From the NCBI RefSeq assembly GCF_026151205.1, contig NC_087080.1, positions 443,812-507,811 of the forward strand: a stretch of 64,000 nt of DNA, given 5' to 3'. Source of the DNA: Bolinopsis microptera. Its lineage: Eukaryota > Ctenophora > Tentaculata > Lobata > Bolinopsidae. The number at the start of each line of letters is the position of its first letter. Positions within the stretch are counted from its first letter, which is position 1. The position numbers and the translations under genes are program-made. A model generated the notes under the pieces. The model was not told the DNA's origin, made no database searches, and saw only the letters and a list, made by a program, of their open reading frames with translations. Positions 22,497 through 35,603 of this stretch are shown piece by piece.

Positions 22497-23360
22497 AGGT
22501 TTACCGTAACTGTTGTTTTGTTGAGTAACATCTAGGTTAACTTGTTGATTGGTTACTATGGTTACTTTTGAAAGTAACTGTTTTGAGGGCAGGTGTGCAT
22601 GGTTACTATGATTACCGCTGTAGAGTGCGAACAAAGCTGCTATTTTGATAGCGCCCTTGCTGGCTCTAACAAAGCAGCACTGTATTATAGTGAGTTATCG
22701 TATCATCCTCACGTCAACCCTTTGTAACCATAGTAACCTTTGTGGGCAGAGAAGATTACACTACAACAAAATGTCTTGCAAATAGTATTGACACTAGTGG
22801 CTACAAGTGGTTACTATGGTTACTATGCACACTATCGCTCCGGCCTTGAAATGGTGCACGTTTATCTGCTGACGAGATTTATTTGCTTTTTGACGTCAGT
22901 ACGCTTAGTTATCACTTTCAGTAACCATAGTTACCACTGTCAGTAACCATAGTTACCACTGGTTTCATACAGTCATTTCTGTAATAACTAATAACACATT
23001 TTCTTTGCATTTCGATTTCTAGTTTTGTTGTAGGCCCTTTTCGTACTTTATCAGCCCGTTTAGTGCCAAGAAGATAAATATGTTTCTATGGTTACTGTGG
23101 TTACTATGGTAACTACATATTATTAAAGTACCAAAAGGATAGGTATGTTTGTTTCTGTTAGAGAAACTGTTCTTAACTGATATTCTGAATATACTACTAC
23201 TACTTCTAAATGGTTACTATGGTTATTATATGGTTACTGTGGTAACTATTCTGTGTTCTATAGTTCCCAACATAAGTTTAGAATTTACTTTAATTTTGTT
23301 AATCAAGTTTTTAAAATGGTAATGAATATTACTTATTATTTTAAAGATAAACAAGTAAAC
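22497..23360. other. Gene-free stretch with dispersed GTTACTATGGTTAC motifs
   Basis: No coding sequence is recognised. GGTTACTATGGTTAC and its complement occur about ten times (22550-22600, 22720, 22808, 22920-22960, 23090-23120, 23210-23245). Confidence 0.6.
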
Positions 23361-23364
23361 TCTA

Positions 23365-25612
23365 CATTTGGCCTAAGGAACCATTACAACTCCTTATATG
23401 GGCAACAGGTGAGTGGTGACACAGAATCATACGAACCATTACAACTCTTTATATGGGCAACAGGTGACACAGACTCATACGAACCATTACAACTCTTTAT
23501 ATGGGCAACAGGTGACACAGACTCATAGGAACCATTACAACTACTTATATGGGCAACAGGTGACACAGGATCATAGGAACCATTACAACTCCTTATATGG
23601 GCAACAGGTGACACAGGATCATAGGAACCATTACAACTCCTTATATGGGCAACAAGTGACACAGGATCATAGGAACCATTACAACTCCTTATATGGGCAA
23701 CAGGTGACACAGGATCATAGGAACCATTACAACTCCTTATATGGGCAACAGGTAACACAGGATCATAGGAACCATTACAACTCCTTATATGGGCAACAGG
23801 TGACACAGAATCAAAGGAACCATTACAACTCCTTATATGGGCAACAGGTGACACAGGATCATAGGAACCATTACAACTCCTTATATGGGCAACAGGTGAC
23901 ACAGGATCATAGGAACCATTACAACTCCTTATATGGGCAACAGGTGACACAGGATCATAGGAACCATTACAACTCCTTATATGGGCAACAGGTGACACAG
24001 GATCATAGGAACCATTACAACTCCTTATATGGGCAACAGGTGACACAGGATCATAGGAACCATTACAACTCCTTATATGGGCAACAGGTGACACAGGATC
24101 ATAGGAACCATTACCACTCCTTATATGGGCAACATGTGACACAGGATCATAGGAAACATTACAACTCCTTATATGTTCAACAGGTGACACAGAATCATAG
24201 GAAACATTACAACTCCTTATATGGGCAACAGGTGACACAGGATCATAGGAACCATTACAACTCCTTATATGGGCAACAGGTGACACAGGATCATAGGAAA
24301 TATTACAACTCCTTATATGGGCAACATGTGACACAGAATCATAGGAACCATTACAACTCCTTATATGGGCAACAGGTGACACAGGATCATAGGAACCATC
24401 ACAACTCCTTATATGGGCAACAGGTGACACAGGATCATAGGAACCATTACAACTCCTTATATGGGCAACAGGTGACACAGGATCATAGGAACCATTACAA
24501 CTCCTTATATGGGCAACAGTAGACACAGGATCATAGGAACCATAACAACTCCTTATATGGACAACAGGTGACACAGGATCATAGGAACCATTACAACTCC
24601 TTATATGGGCAACATTGACACAGAATCATAGGAACCATTACAACTCCTTATATGGGCAACATTGACACAGAATCATAGGAACCATTACAACTCCTAATAT
24701 GGGCAACAGGTGACACAGGATCATAGGAACCATTACAACTCCTTATATGGGCAACAGGTGACACAGGATCATAGGAACCATTACAACTCCTTATATGGGC
24801 AACAGGTGACACAGAATCATAGGAACCATTACAACTCCTTATATGGGCAACAGGTGACACAGGATCATAGGAACCATTACAACTCCTTATATGGGCAACA
24901 GGTGACACAGGATCATAGGAAACATTACAACTCCTTATATGGGCAACAAGTGACACAGGATCATAGGAAACATTACAACTCCTTAAATGGGCAACAGGTG
25001 ACACAGGATCATAGAAAACATTACAACTCCTTATATGGGCAACAGGTGACACAGAATCATAGGAACCATTACAACTCCTTATATGGGCAACAGGTGACAC
25101 AGGATCATAGGAACCATTACAACTCCTTAAATGGGCAACAGGTGACACAGGATCATAGGAACCATTACAACTCCTTATATGGGCAACAGGTAACACAGGA
25201 TCATAGGAACCATTACAACTCCTTATATGGGCAACAGGTGACACAGGATCATAGGAACCATTACAACTCCTTATATGGGCAACAGGTGACACAGGATCAT
25301 AGGAACCATCACAACTCCTTATATGGGCAACAGGTGACACAGAATCATAGGAACCATTACAACTCCTTATATGGGCAACAGGTGACACAGGATCATAGGA
25401 ACCATTACAACTCCTTATATGGGCAACAGGTGACACAGGATCATAGGAACTATTACAACTCCTTATATGGGCAACAGGTGACACAGACTCATAGGAACCA
25501 TTACAATTCCTTATATGGGCAACAGGTGACACAGGATCATAGGAACCATTACAACTCCTTATATGGGCAACAGGTGACACAGAATCATAGGAACCATCAC
25601 AACCTTAGATTA
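23365..25612. repeat. 48-bp minisatellite, ~47 copies
   Basis: The unit reads 'aggaaccattacaactcc', 'ttatatgggcaacaggtg', 'acacaggatcat'. As 48 is a multiple of three, frames of 305-396 codons run open on both strands with 16-residue periodicity. Frame breaks at about 24518 and 24615-24665, and equal openness of both strands, argue against a protein. Confidence 0.95.
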
Positions 25613-25664
25613 CGAGATTATTATTGAACATACGGCATAAAGATAGCTGCTACTAGCCATCGTT

Positions 25665-26285
25665 ATGACATGGTTATGACATGGTTGTGACATGGTTGTG
25701 ACATGGTTATGACATGGCTATGACATGACCATGTCAAACTTGCCCCCCTCCCCCCCCCCTGGACGTGAGCAGCTAACTTGCCCCACTGGATGTGAGCAGG
25801 AACACAGAATAGTTACCACAGTAACCATATAATAACCATAGTAACCATGTAGAAGTAGTATATTCAGAATATCAGTTAATATGGAATGGTTATGACATGG
25901 TTATGACATGGCTATGACATGGTTATGACATGGTTATGACATGGTTATGACATGGTTATTGGTTATGACATTGTTATGACATGGTTATTGGTTATGACAT
26001 GGTTATGACATGGTTATTGGTTATGACATTGTTATGACATGGTTATTGGTTATGACATTGTTATGACATGGTTATGACATGGTTATGACATTGTTATGAC
26101 ATGGTTATTGGTTATGACATTGTTATGACATGGTTATGACATGGTTATGACAAGGTTATGACATGGTTATTGGTTATGACATTGTTATGACATGGTTATG
26201 ACATGGTTATGACAAGGTTATGACATGGTTATTGGTTATGACATTGTTATGACATGGTTATGACATTGTTATGACAAGGTTATGA
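25665..26285. repeat. ggttatgacatggttattg repeats
   Basis: Blocks of a 10-bp 'ttatgacatg' unit at 25665-25735 and 25885-26285, often with 'gttattg' inserted to make a higher-order unit of about 46 bases. Confidence 0.9.
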
Positions 26286-27180
26286 CATGGATGTGAGCAG
26301 GAAACTGCCCCCCCTGGATTTGCACAGGAAACTTGTCCCTCTGGATTTGCACAGGAAACTTGTCCCCCCTGGTCGTGAGCAGGAAACTTGCCCCCCCCCC
26401 TGGTTGTGAGCAGGAAACTTGCCCCCCCTGGTTGTGAGCAGGAAACTTGCCCCCCCCCCTGGTTGTGAGCAGGAAACCTGCCCCTCCCCCTGGTTGTGAG
26501 CAGGAAACTTGTCCCCCCTGGTCGTGAGCAGGAAACTTGCCCCCCCCCTGGTTGTGAGCAGGAAACTTGCCCCCCCTGGTTGTGAGCAGGAAACTTGCCC
26601 CCCCCCCTGGTTGTGAGCAGGAAACCTGCCCCTCCCCCCCTGGTTGTGAGCAGGAAACTTGCCCCCCCTGGTCGTGAGCAGGAAACTTGCCCCCTCCCTG
26701 GTTGTGAGCAGGAAACTTGCCCCCCCTGGTTGTGAGCAGGAAACTTGCCCCCCCCCCCCTGGTTGTGAGCAGGAAACCTGCCCCTCCCCCTGGTTGTGAG
26801 CAGGAAACTTGTCCCTCTGGATTTGAACAGGAATCTTGCCCCCCCTGGTTGTGAGCAGGAAACTTCCCCCCCCCCTGGTTGTGAGCAGGAAACTTGCCCC
26901 CCCCCCCCTGGTTGTGAGCATAATACTTGCCCCCCCCCCCCCCCTGGTTGTGAGCAGAATACTTGCCCCCCCCCCCCCTGGATGTGAGCAGGAAACTGCC
27001 CCCCCCCCCCCCCCTTGGTTGTGAGCATAATACTTGCCCCCCCCCCCCTGGTTGTGAGCATAATACTTGCCCCCCCCCCCCCCTGGATGTGAGCAGGAAA
27101 CTGCCCCCCCCCCCCCCCCCTTGGTTGTGAGCATAATACTTGCCCCCCCCCCCCCTGGTTGTGAGCAGAATACTTGCTGC
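26286..27180. repeat. ~28-bp minisatellite with poly-C tracts of variable length
   Basis: About 31 copies of 'tggttgtgagcaggaaactt' followed by C runs of 6 to 18. Small frames on both strands are by-products. Poly-C lengths are likely unreliable in the assembly. Confidence 0.92.
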
Positions 27181-28140
27181 ATAATGATAAGACTCGTCAT
27201 GTAACACTTTATTAAAACTTTCTTCGTGCTAAAAATAGACACAGAGTTATTATTATCTTGCTTGTCATCCGTAAATCATGTAAATTGTTCTTAATTCAGT
27301 TTGATTTATTGGAGTACTAATCATATCTTTATTAAGTAGGTACTGATGATGAAAGAAATTATTTTACCAATATTATAAAGATTTGGAACTTTAACACTCA
27401 TCCGTTGTATGATATTGAGAAAAACAGCTGCAGTCACGTGACGCTGATTGCGGTAATAATCCCTGATTATAATTACTTTGCTTTACCTTGCTTTATCGTG
27501 TCGAGTGTGAAGTCAAATGCTTAGTGTCTGAGTGCAGTGAACGTACAATTAATATATAAAGGAGCATATTAAGCGCCACGTTTGCTTGACCCCTATGTTT
27601 ATTATTAGCCGAATTGAAAAGTTTTAAAATTTAATGATAGTAATTGCAGCAGTCTTATAGCAGTATTATTATTGTAATAGGTAAGTAATTAAGTAATCAA
27701 ATAATGAGAAAATGTTGCACCTAGACAGTAGAAACTTATTCTATCCCCGGCCCCCCTCCCCTTAAGAGATTTAAATATTCTTTTATTTTTAACTACTATT
27801 GTAGAAACTTATTCTCGGTGGATCAGGATTCGGGGTGAACCGATTACGCCTCAAATAATTAATTTCGTTTTTATAACCGAGAAAAACATTGTATCGCATG
27901 GTATGACGCCACGTGTAATGACGTCACACCACGTGGTATGACGGCACACCACGTGGTATGACGTGGCACATGGTATGCTGCCACATGAGGGGGAGGAGCT
28001 CTAGATGACTCTAGTAAAGGCCGGCTCCAAAATATATGGCCGACATATGTAATCTTATTTCAGCACTAGAGCAATAGTTAACTAGTTGCACTAGAGCAAT
28101 AGTTAACGTGAGTTCTGTTCTGATCAGTTTGCTCGTTTTG
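27181..28140. other. Gene-free stretch with E-box-containing repeats
   Basis: No coding sequence is recognised. A 26-base segment (27418-27443) containing CAGCTG and GTCACGTGAC recurs exactly at 29458-29483. At 27895-27975 CACGTG-containing 'accacgtggtatgacg' repeats occur with CRE-like TGACGTCA. Confidence 0.6.
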
Positions 28141-28149
28141 AAGTGATGT

Positions 28150-28310
28150 TTGTTGTAATGTTACGCCACTACAACAAACCAGTCGCGTAATGTTACGCCA
28201 CTGCAACAAACCAGTGGCATAACGTTACGCCACTGCAACAAACCAGTGGCGTAACGTTATGCCACTACAACAAACCAGTGGCGTAACGTTATGCCACTGG
28301 TTTGTTGTTT
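28150..28310. repeat. GTTACGCCACTG hairpin repeats
   Basis: Four copies of a unit of about 32-35 bases: GTTACGCCACTG, 'caacaaac' and CAGTGGCGTAAC, a perfect 12-bp stem with a short loop. Confidence 0.85.
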
Positions 28311-28384
28311 TATGCGGCAAGTCTTGTTCGGCCGCAAAAGCGTATAAGTCAGGTGATGATTTGGGGCGTGTATAATAATACGAG

Positions 28385-29072
28385 CTAGTGTAATACTGTA
28401 CTACTACTGTAATACTGTAGTACTACTGTAATACTGTAGTACTACTGTAATACTGTAGTACTACTGTAATACTGTAGTACTACTGTAATACTGTAGTACT
28501 ACTGTAATACTGTAGTACTACTGTAATACTGTAGTACTACTGTAATACTGTACTACTACTGTAATACTGTACTACTACTGTAATACTGTACTACTACTGT
28601 AATACTGTACTACTACTGTAATACTGTACTACTACTGTAATACTGTACTACTACTGTAATACTGTACTACTACTGTAATACTGTACTACTACTGTAATAC
28701 TGTACTACTACTGTAATACTGTACTACTACTGTAATACTGTACTACTACTGTAATACTGTAGTACTACTGTAATACTGTAGTACTACTGTAATACTGTAC
28801 TACTACTGTAATACTGTACTACTACTGTAATACTGTACTACTACTGTAATACTGTACTACTACTGTAATACTGTAGTACTACTGTAATACTGTAGTACTA
28901 CTGTAATACTGTACTACTACTGTAATACTGTACTACTACTGTAATACTGTACTACTACTGTAATACTGTAGTACTACTGTAATACTGTACTACTACTGTA
29001 ATACTGTACTACTACTGTAATACTGTACTACTACTGTAATACTGTAGTACTACTGTAATACTGTAGTACTAC
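28385..29072. repeat. 19-bp minisatellite (taatactgtactactactg)
   Basis: About 36 copies, with variants 'gtagtact' and 'gtactact' arranged in runs. Confidence 0.94.
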
Positions 29073-29457
29073 GAGCCCGTATTCGGAACGTGTGCAACAT
29101 TTATCTAGCAGAGTACGATAGATTACATAGATTTATAATTTATTTAAATTTATTTCTCGTTTTACCTAACATATTCATTTATTTAGCTAGCCTGATGGTA
29201 ATCAGAGAGAATTACTATTAATGTAATGTACTGCAAGCTGGTATCAAGTCCAGACGCCATCATTTCATTTCCATTACAATAACCCTGTGCAGTAGTTATT
29301 GAAAATGTCATCGTACTATAATATTAAGTGGAACTACTTTTCAGTTTTTAAGTTTTGATATTGAACTTAGTCCCGACTTAAGTTAAGCGTCCCCAGCTGC
29401 CCCAGTTACAACTCGTGCAGGTATTGTACTCCGACATGCCCAGAACTCCCTGTTTTT

Positions 29458-29580
29458 AGAAAAACAGCTGCAGTCACGTGACGGCTAGCCCTGCTCTGAT
29501 TGGCCGAGAGCCAGAGTCACGTGACAGGAGTCCTGGCCTCTGATTGGCTGTCGAGCGGGAAAGTTACGTGTGATTGGTGG
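29458..29580. promoter_or_regulatory. Promoter-like cluster of E-boxes and CCAAT boxes
   Basis: Two perfect GTCACGTGAC palindromes (29473-29482, 29516-29525) alternate with three ATTGG (inverted CCAAT) boxes (29499, 29543, 29573). USF/MITF-type E-boxes with NF-Y sites at this spacing are typical of constitutive animal promoters. No first exon is recognisable; the sequence downstream enters the 44-bp array. Confidence 0.45.
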
Positions 29581-29709
29581 GTGAGTAGGGGAGGTGGCGC
29601 GGAGCATCGCGGGGCTACATAATGTGATCTGGGGTTTGAAGTCCGGTAATGCTAATAGTAACTGGCTCATCACACGTTATTCGCTCTCTTAGTAGCTCGT
29701 ATTTATCTG

Positions 29710-32700
29710 CTGCTCACCTAGCACTACCGTTTCTAGTGCGAGTAGTGCAACTACTGCTCACCTAGCACTACCGTTTCTAGTGCGAGTAGTGCGACTACTG
29801 CTCACCTAGCACTACCGTTTCTAGTGCGAGTAGTGCGACTACTGCTCACCTAGCCTAGCACTACTGTTTCTAGTGCGACTACTGCTCACCTAGCACTACC
29901 GTGTCTAGTGCGACTACTGCTCACCTAGCACTACCGTTTCTAGTGCAAGTAGTGCGACTACTGCTCACCTAGCACTACCGTTTCTAGTGCAAGTAGTGCG
30001 ACTACTGCTCACCTAGCACTACCGTTTCTAGTGCGAGTAGTGCAACTACTGCTCACCTAGCACTACCGTTTCTAGTGCGAGTAGTGCGACTACTGCTCAC
30101 CTAGCCTAGCACTACTGTTTCTAGTGCGACTACTGCTCACCTAGCACTACCGTGTCTAGTGCGACTACTGCTCACCTAGCACTACCGTTTCTAGTGCAAG
30201 TAGTGCGACTACTGCTCACCTAGCACTACCGTTTCTAGTGTGAGTAGTGCGACTACTGCTCACCTAGCACTACCGTTTCTAGTGCGACTACTGCTCACCT
30301 AGCACTACCGTGTCTAGTGCGACTACTGCTCACCTAGCACTACCGTTTCTAGTGCGAGTAGTGCGACTACTGCTCACCTAGCACTACCGTTTCTAGTGCA
30401 AGTAGTGCGACTACTGCTCACCTAGCACTACCGTTTCTAGTGCGAGTAGTGCGACTACTGCTCACCTAGCACTACCGTTTCTAGTGCGACTACTGCTCAC
30501 CTAGCACTACCGTGTCTAGTGCGACTACTGCTCACCTAGCACTACCGTTTCTAGTGCGAGTAGTGCGACTACTGCTCACCTAGCACTACCGTTTCTAGTG
30601 CGAGTAGTGCGACTACTGCTCACCTAGCACTACCGTTTCTAGTGCGAGTAGTGCGACTACTGCTCACCTAGCACTACCGTTTCTAGTGCTCAACTAGCAC
30701 TACTGTTTCTAGTGCGAGTAGTGCTACTACTGCTCACCTAGCACTACCGTTTCTAGTGCGAGTAGTGCGACTACTGCTCACCTAGCACTACCGTTTCTAG
30801 TGCTCACCTAGCACTACCGTTTCTAGTGCGAGTAGTGCGACTACTGCTCACCTAGCACTACCGTTTCTAATGCGAGTAGTGCGACTACTGCTCACCTAGC
30901 ACTACCGTTTCTAGTGCGAGTAGTGCGACTACTGCTCACCTAGCCTAGCACTACTGTTTCTAGTGCGACTACTGCTCACCTAGCACTACCGTGTCTAGTG
31001 CGACTACTGCTCACCTAGCACTACCGTTTCTAGTGCAAGTAGTGCGACTACTGCTCACCTAGCACTACCGTTTCTAGTGCGAGTAGTGCGACTACTGCTC
31101 ACCTAGCACTACCGTTTCTAGTGCGACTACTGCTCACCTAGCACTACCGTGTCTAGTGCGACTACTGCTCACCTAGCACTACCGTTTCTAGTGCGAGTAG
31201 TGCGACTACTGCTCACCTAGCACTACCGTTTCTAGTGCGAGTAGTGCGACTACTGCTCACCTAGCACTACCGTTTCTAGTGCGAGTAGTGCGACTACTGC
31301 TCACCTAGCACTACCGTTTCTAGTGCGACTACTGCTCACCTAGCACTACCGTGTCTAGTGCGACTACTGCTCACCTAGCACTACCGTTTCTAGTGCGAGT
31401 AGTGCGACTACTGCTCACCTAGCACTACTGTTTCTAGTGTGAGTAGTGCGACTACTGCTCACCTAGCACTACCGTTTCTAGTGCGAGTAGTGCGACTACT
31501 GCTCACCTAGCACTACTGTTTCTAGTGCGAGTAGTGCGACTACTGCTCACCTAGCACTACCGTTTCTAGTGCGAGTAGTGCGACTACTGCTCACCTAGCA
31601 CTACCGTTTCTAGTGCGAGTAGTGCGACTACTGCTCACCTAGCAATACCGTTTCTAGTGTGAGTAATGCGACTACTGCTCACCTAGAACTACCGTTACTA
31701 GTGCAAGTAGTGCAACTACTGCTCACCTAGCACTACCGTTTCTAGTGCGAGTAGTGCGACTACTGCTCACCTAGCACTACCGTTTCTAGTGCGAGTAGTG
31801 CGACTACTGCTCACCTAGCACTACCGTTTCTAGTGCGAGTAGTGCGACTACTGCTCACCTAGCACTACCGTTTCTAGTGCGAGTAGTGCGACTACTGCTC
31901 ACCTAGCACTACCGTTTCTAGTGCGAGTAGTGCGACTACTGCTCACCTAGCACTACTGTTTCTAGTGCGAGTAGTGCGACTACTGCTCACCTAGCACTAC
32001 CGTTTCTAGTGCGAGTAGTGCGACTACTGCTCACCTAGCACTACCGTTTCTAGTGCGAGTAGTGCGACTACTGCTCACCTAGCAATACCGTTTCTAGTGT
32101 GAGTAATGCGACTACTGCTCACCTAGAACTACCGTTACTAGTGCAAGTAGTGCAACTACTGCTCACCTAGCACTACCGTTTCTAGTGCGAGTAGTGCGAC
32201 TACTGCTCACCTAGCACTACCGTTTCTAGTGCGAGTAGTGCGACTACTGCTCACCTAGCACTACCGTTTTTAGTGCGAGTAGTGCGACTACTGCTCACCT
32301 AGCACTACCGTTTCTAGTGCGAGTAGTGCGACTACTGCTCACCTAGCACTACCGTTTCTAGTGCGAGTAGAGCGACTACTGCTCACCTAGCACTACTGTT
32401 TCTAGTGCGAGTAGTGCGACTACTGCTCACCTAGCACTACTGTTTCTAGTGTGAGTAATGCGACTACTGCTCACCTAGAACTACCGTTACTAGTGCAAGT
32501 AGTGCGACTACTGCTCACCTAGCACTACCGTTTCTAGTGCGACTACTGCTCACATAGCACTACTGTTTCTAGCGCGAGTAGTGCGACTACTGCTCACCTA
32601 GCACTACCGTTTCTAGTGCGAGTAGTGCGACTACTGCTCACCTAGCACTACCGTTTCTAGTGCGAGTAGTGCGACAACTGCTCACCTGGCACTACCGTTT

Positions 32701-33305
32701 CTAGTGCGAGTAGTGCGACTACTGCTCACCTAGCACTACCGTTTCTAGTGTGAGTAATGCGACTACTGCTCACCTAGAACTACCGTTACTAGTGTGAGTA
32801 GTGCGACTACTGCTCACCTAGCACTACCGTTTCTTGTGCGAGTAGTGCGACTACTGCTCACATAGCACTACTGTTTCTAGCGCGAGTAGTGCGACTACTG
32901 CTCACCTAGCACTACCGTTTCTAGTGCGAGTAGTGCGACTACTGCTCACCTAGCACTACCGTTTCTAGTGCGAGTAGTGCGACTACTGCTCACCTAGCAC
33001 TACCGTTTCTAGTGCGAGTAGTGCGACTACTGCTCACCTAGCACTACCGTTTCTAGTGCGAGTAGTGCGACTACTGATCACCTAGCACTACCGTTTCTAG
33101 TGTGAGTAATGCGACTACTGCTCACCTAGAACTACCGTTACTAGTGCGAGTAGTGCGACTACTGCTCACCTAGCACTACCGTTTCTAGTGCGAGTAGTGC
33201 GACTACTGCTCACCTAGCACTACCGTTTCTAGTGCGAGTAGTGCGACTACTGCTCACCTAGCACTACCGTTTCTAGTGCGAGTAGTGCGACTACTGCTCA
33301 CCTAT
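29710..33305. repeat. 44-bp minisatellite, 3.6 kb
   Basis: The units contain 'actgctcacctagcactac' and 'cgtttctagtgcgagtagtg'; a 34-base variant lacks 'gagtagtgcg'. Each unit can fold (GCACTA ... TAGTGC). Blocks of several units are duplicated, for example the stretch with 'agcaataccg' and 'agaactaccgttac'. Confidence 0.95.
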
Positions 33306-34479
33306 CACTTTCGTTTCCGTAAGATAAAATACGCCATCATGTATCACGGATCGGGAAATTGAGCGGCCATCCACAAAAGAAAAGCATTTCTTGTTGAACA
33401 GTGCAGAACCCGTCCTTTTGTTATTTAGTAGTGCAAATAGTGCAAAACCTGTTCTTCTATTATCTATGGTAAAAATCACCTGTTCTAATAATGCAAATTA
33501 TACTTTATCAGCACGTGTCAGGGTCGGAAGCCGTGACAACTTATTTGTGAGCCTATCCTTACCGGAGATTAGATAGATGAAATCTTAAGAGCCTAATTAC
33601 TCTATAGTAGCAGAGTGTAGTTACTACACACACAGCGCCCACGTGACACACACAGCGCCCACGTGACACACACAGCAGTCCCTCATTGGTACAAGCCGTG
33701 CCCTGAGGGGTGCTCTTATCTCTTGATATACAGATAATGTTGTAGGAGATGGTGATATACAGATAACGGAGGATGTAAATATGTTACACGGCGTCTCCCT
33801 TCGTTTAAATGATGTGAGATTGCGCTTATCTTTTTAACCAAGAATGTCAGTTTATAGGGGTGATAACTCCCACTACTCGAGTCACGTAGTACAAAACTGG
33901 CCTAGTGACGGTAATTTGGTGATCGTGGGTCTTTTGGCCTGGGAGAAAACAATTTATGTCACTTAAGCACTTTTGTGAAAACGGGCCCGTTTTCTCACAA
34001 AAGTGCATAAGTGCCATTATACGTTTAATTAAATGTTGATACTGCCAACTGAAACTATATAATCGGTACTAACAAATCTAAATTTTCACGGCGGATCGAT
34101 TGGTGATGGTCATACACTTCAGAAACGCTAGCTTCGCCGTCAAAATTGCCGATTTGTCAATGCAGAAAATTTCAAAATATACGTCATAATTTGCTTTAAA
34201 TTTTTTATTCTCTTATAAGTTGAGACTGCATAATTTTAACTTGCCTGACCTAAATTGAAGTAAATTTTTGATTGGTTTTTGTCTCCGATTCAGAAAATAA
34301 TAAAATCCGTAATAAAAACCAATGTTTGTTGTGTATCATATTGTTAGCGAATTGTCCGCTATTCCTTGACTTTCAGTTATTATGGTATTATTGCATATCC
34401 AGATTTCCAACACATTATTCCATATATGGGAGATAATTTACTTTCAATCATAACCAGTATGGTGTAAAAGGAATTAAAC
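33306..34479. other. Mostly unique, gene-free sequence
   Basis: I see no coding exon. It contains a tandem pair of 'cacacagcgcccacgtga' at 33630-33675 and the long palindrome at 33961-34012. Confidence 0.55.
33961..34012. repeat. Near-perfect ~52-bp palindrome centred on GGGCCC
   Basis: ACTTAAGCACTTTTGTGA with AAACGGG is followed by its reverse complement, with one extra base and one mismatch. The arm motif 'cttaagcacttttgt' recurs at 45170, 45343, 45520 and 45730. Confidence 0.85.
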
Positions 34480-34483
34480 ATAG

Positions 34484-35603
34484 TGTAAGCAGTCATCACT
34501 TGCTTCAGATTCGTAGATTATTTGTAGTAATTTAGGTTACGAACAACAAAAACGAAAGTAATAATTATGGTAAAAAAGGGTAAGAAACAAAATGATTAAC
34601 AATCCAATTACCACAAAATACACTTCCTAATTACTCTGACTTATAACGCCCTACATCTACTGTAAAACACACGTCCTTACTCTACCCTTACTTATCACCC
34701 TCGTTAACCGTCTCTAACGGAGTCTTACCCTTAAACTACACTTACATAACACTGCACTTTTAGCCCTCGCTGACCGTCCTTATATCAGGCCCAAATCCAC
34801 TATAGTTCATTCTCGCTCTACCTGAGCCCGATTGTTGTTGACACGAACCCACTCGTGTTGGATTAACCCGTGTTAACCCTGGCTACAACACAGCCTATTC
34901 CTGCTCTCCTGAGTTAACCAATGTTGACTCTCCCAATGTTGACTCTCCCTACGACTCTCCCTATGCTCATTTCCTCCGCACAGTTCCACTAACTACAGTC
35001 CACGATAATGCTCTCTCCAGGATCCTAACGTAACAGGTCCTGGCTCCAAACTCCAAAGTGTCCTACATCAATGGCCCTCGATTCGGGCAAACTCAATCTC
35101 CTCTTCTGACCTTTCCACCGGACCTTATATAATGTCCTGTCCGTGGTTTTTCACCCGACCTCTCTAACCAGACTCACGTGCCCTTACTCACACCTTTGGC
35201 AGCTGGTCTTATCTCCCACTAAAGCTTCATTGTCCCGAGTCCAGGTGTTACGACTATTCATCTTTTTACCAAAGCTTCCTGTCTGATGACCTCTGAATCC
35301 ATAGTTTGTTAGAGCTCACATCTATCTTTGACTCTCTATCTACACAAAGGGTTTACGTCTGAGTTCTCCTAGAACCATTGTCTCTCCTCCAGAGTGACAT
35401 ATTTCTCGTCCGTCCAGGTGAGGTCCAACCCACAATCTCCATTGTATTCTCTTTCTCTAACTTTCCCTAACCACAGACCAGAACTGGATGTTCCACTTCC
35501 ACTGCCTTATTACACAATACTGCCTTATTACACAATACTGCCTTATTACACAATACTATCTAAAATCTATCAAATAATCTAGATCAAATAATCACGGCAT
35601 ACA
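34484..35603 (-). repeat. LTR (3' LTR if minus-oriented)
   Basis: Begins TGTAAGCAGTCATCAC and ends TCACGGCATACA. By eye it is indistinguishable from its partner at 39658-40777, with equal length and matching sequence at every segment compared. It contains a triple 'cttattacacaatactgc' repeat near its right end. Confidence 0.93.

Noticed and set aside
19567..22634. Frames of 118-236 codons in the foldback arms
   Set aside because: They appear in mirror image in both arms, derive from GC-rich palindromic repeats and share no domain with known transposases.
23384..25627. Four long frames (305-396 codons) with 16-residue periodicity
   Set aside because: The 48-bp unit is a multiple of three, so both strands remain open; no start context, signal or domain supports either.
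26258..27242. Three overlapping minus-strand frames rich in GGG
   Set aside because: By-products of the poly-C minisatellite; frame depends on homopolymer length.
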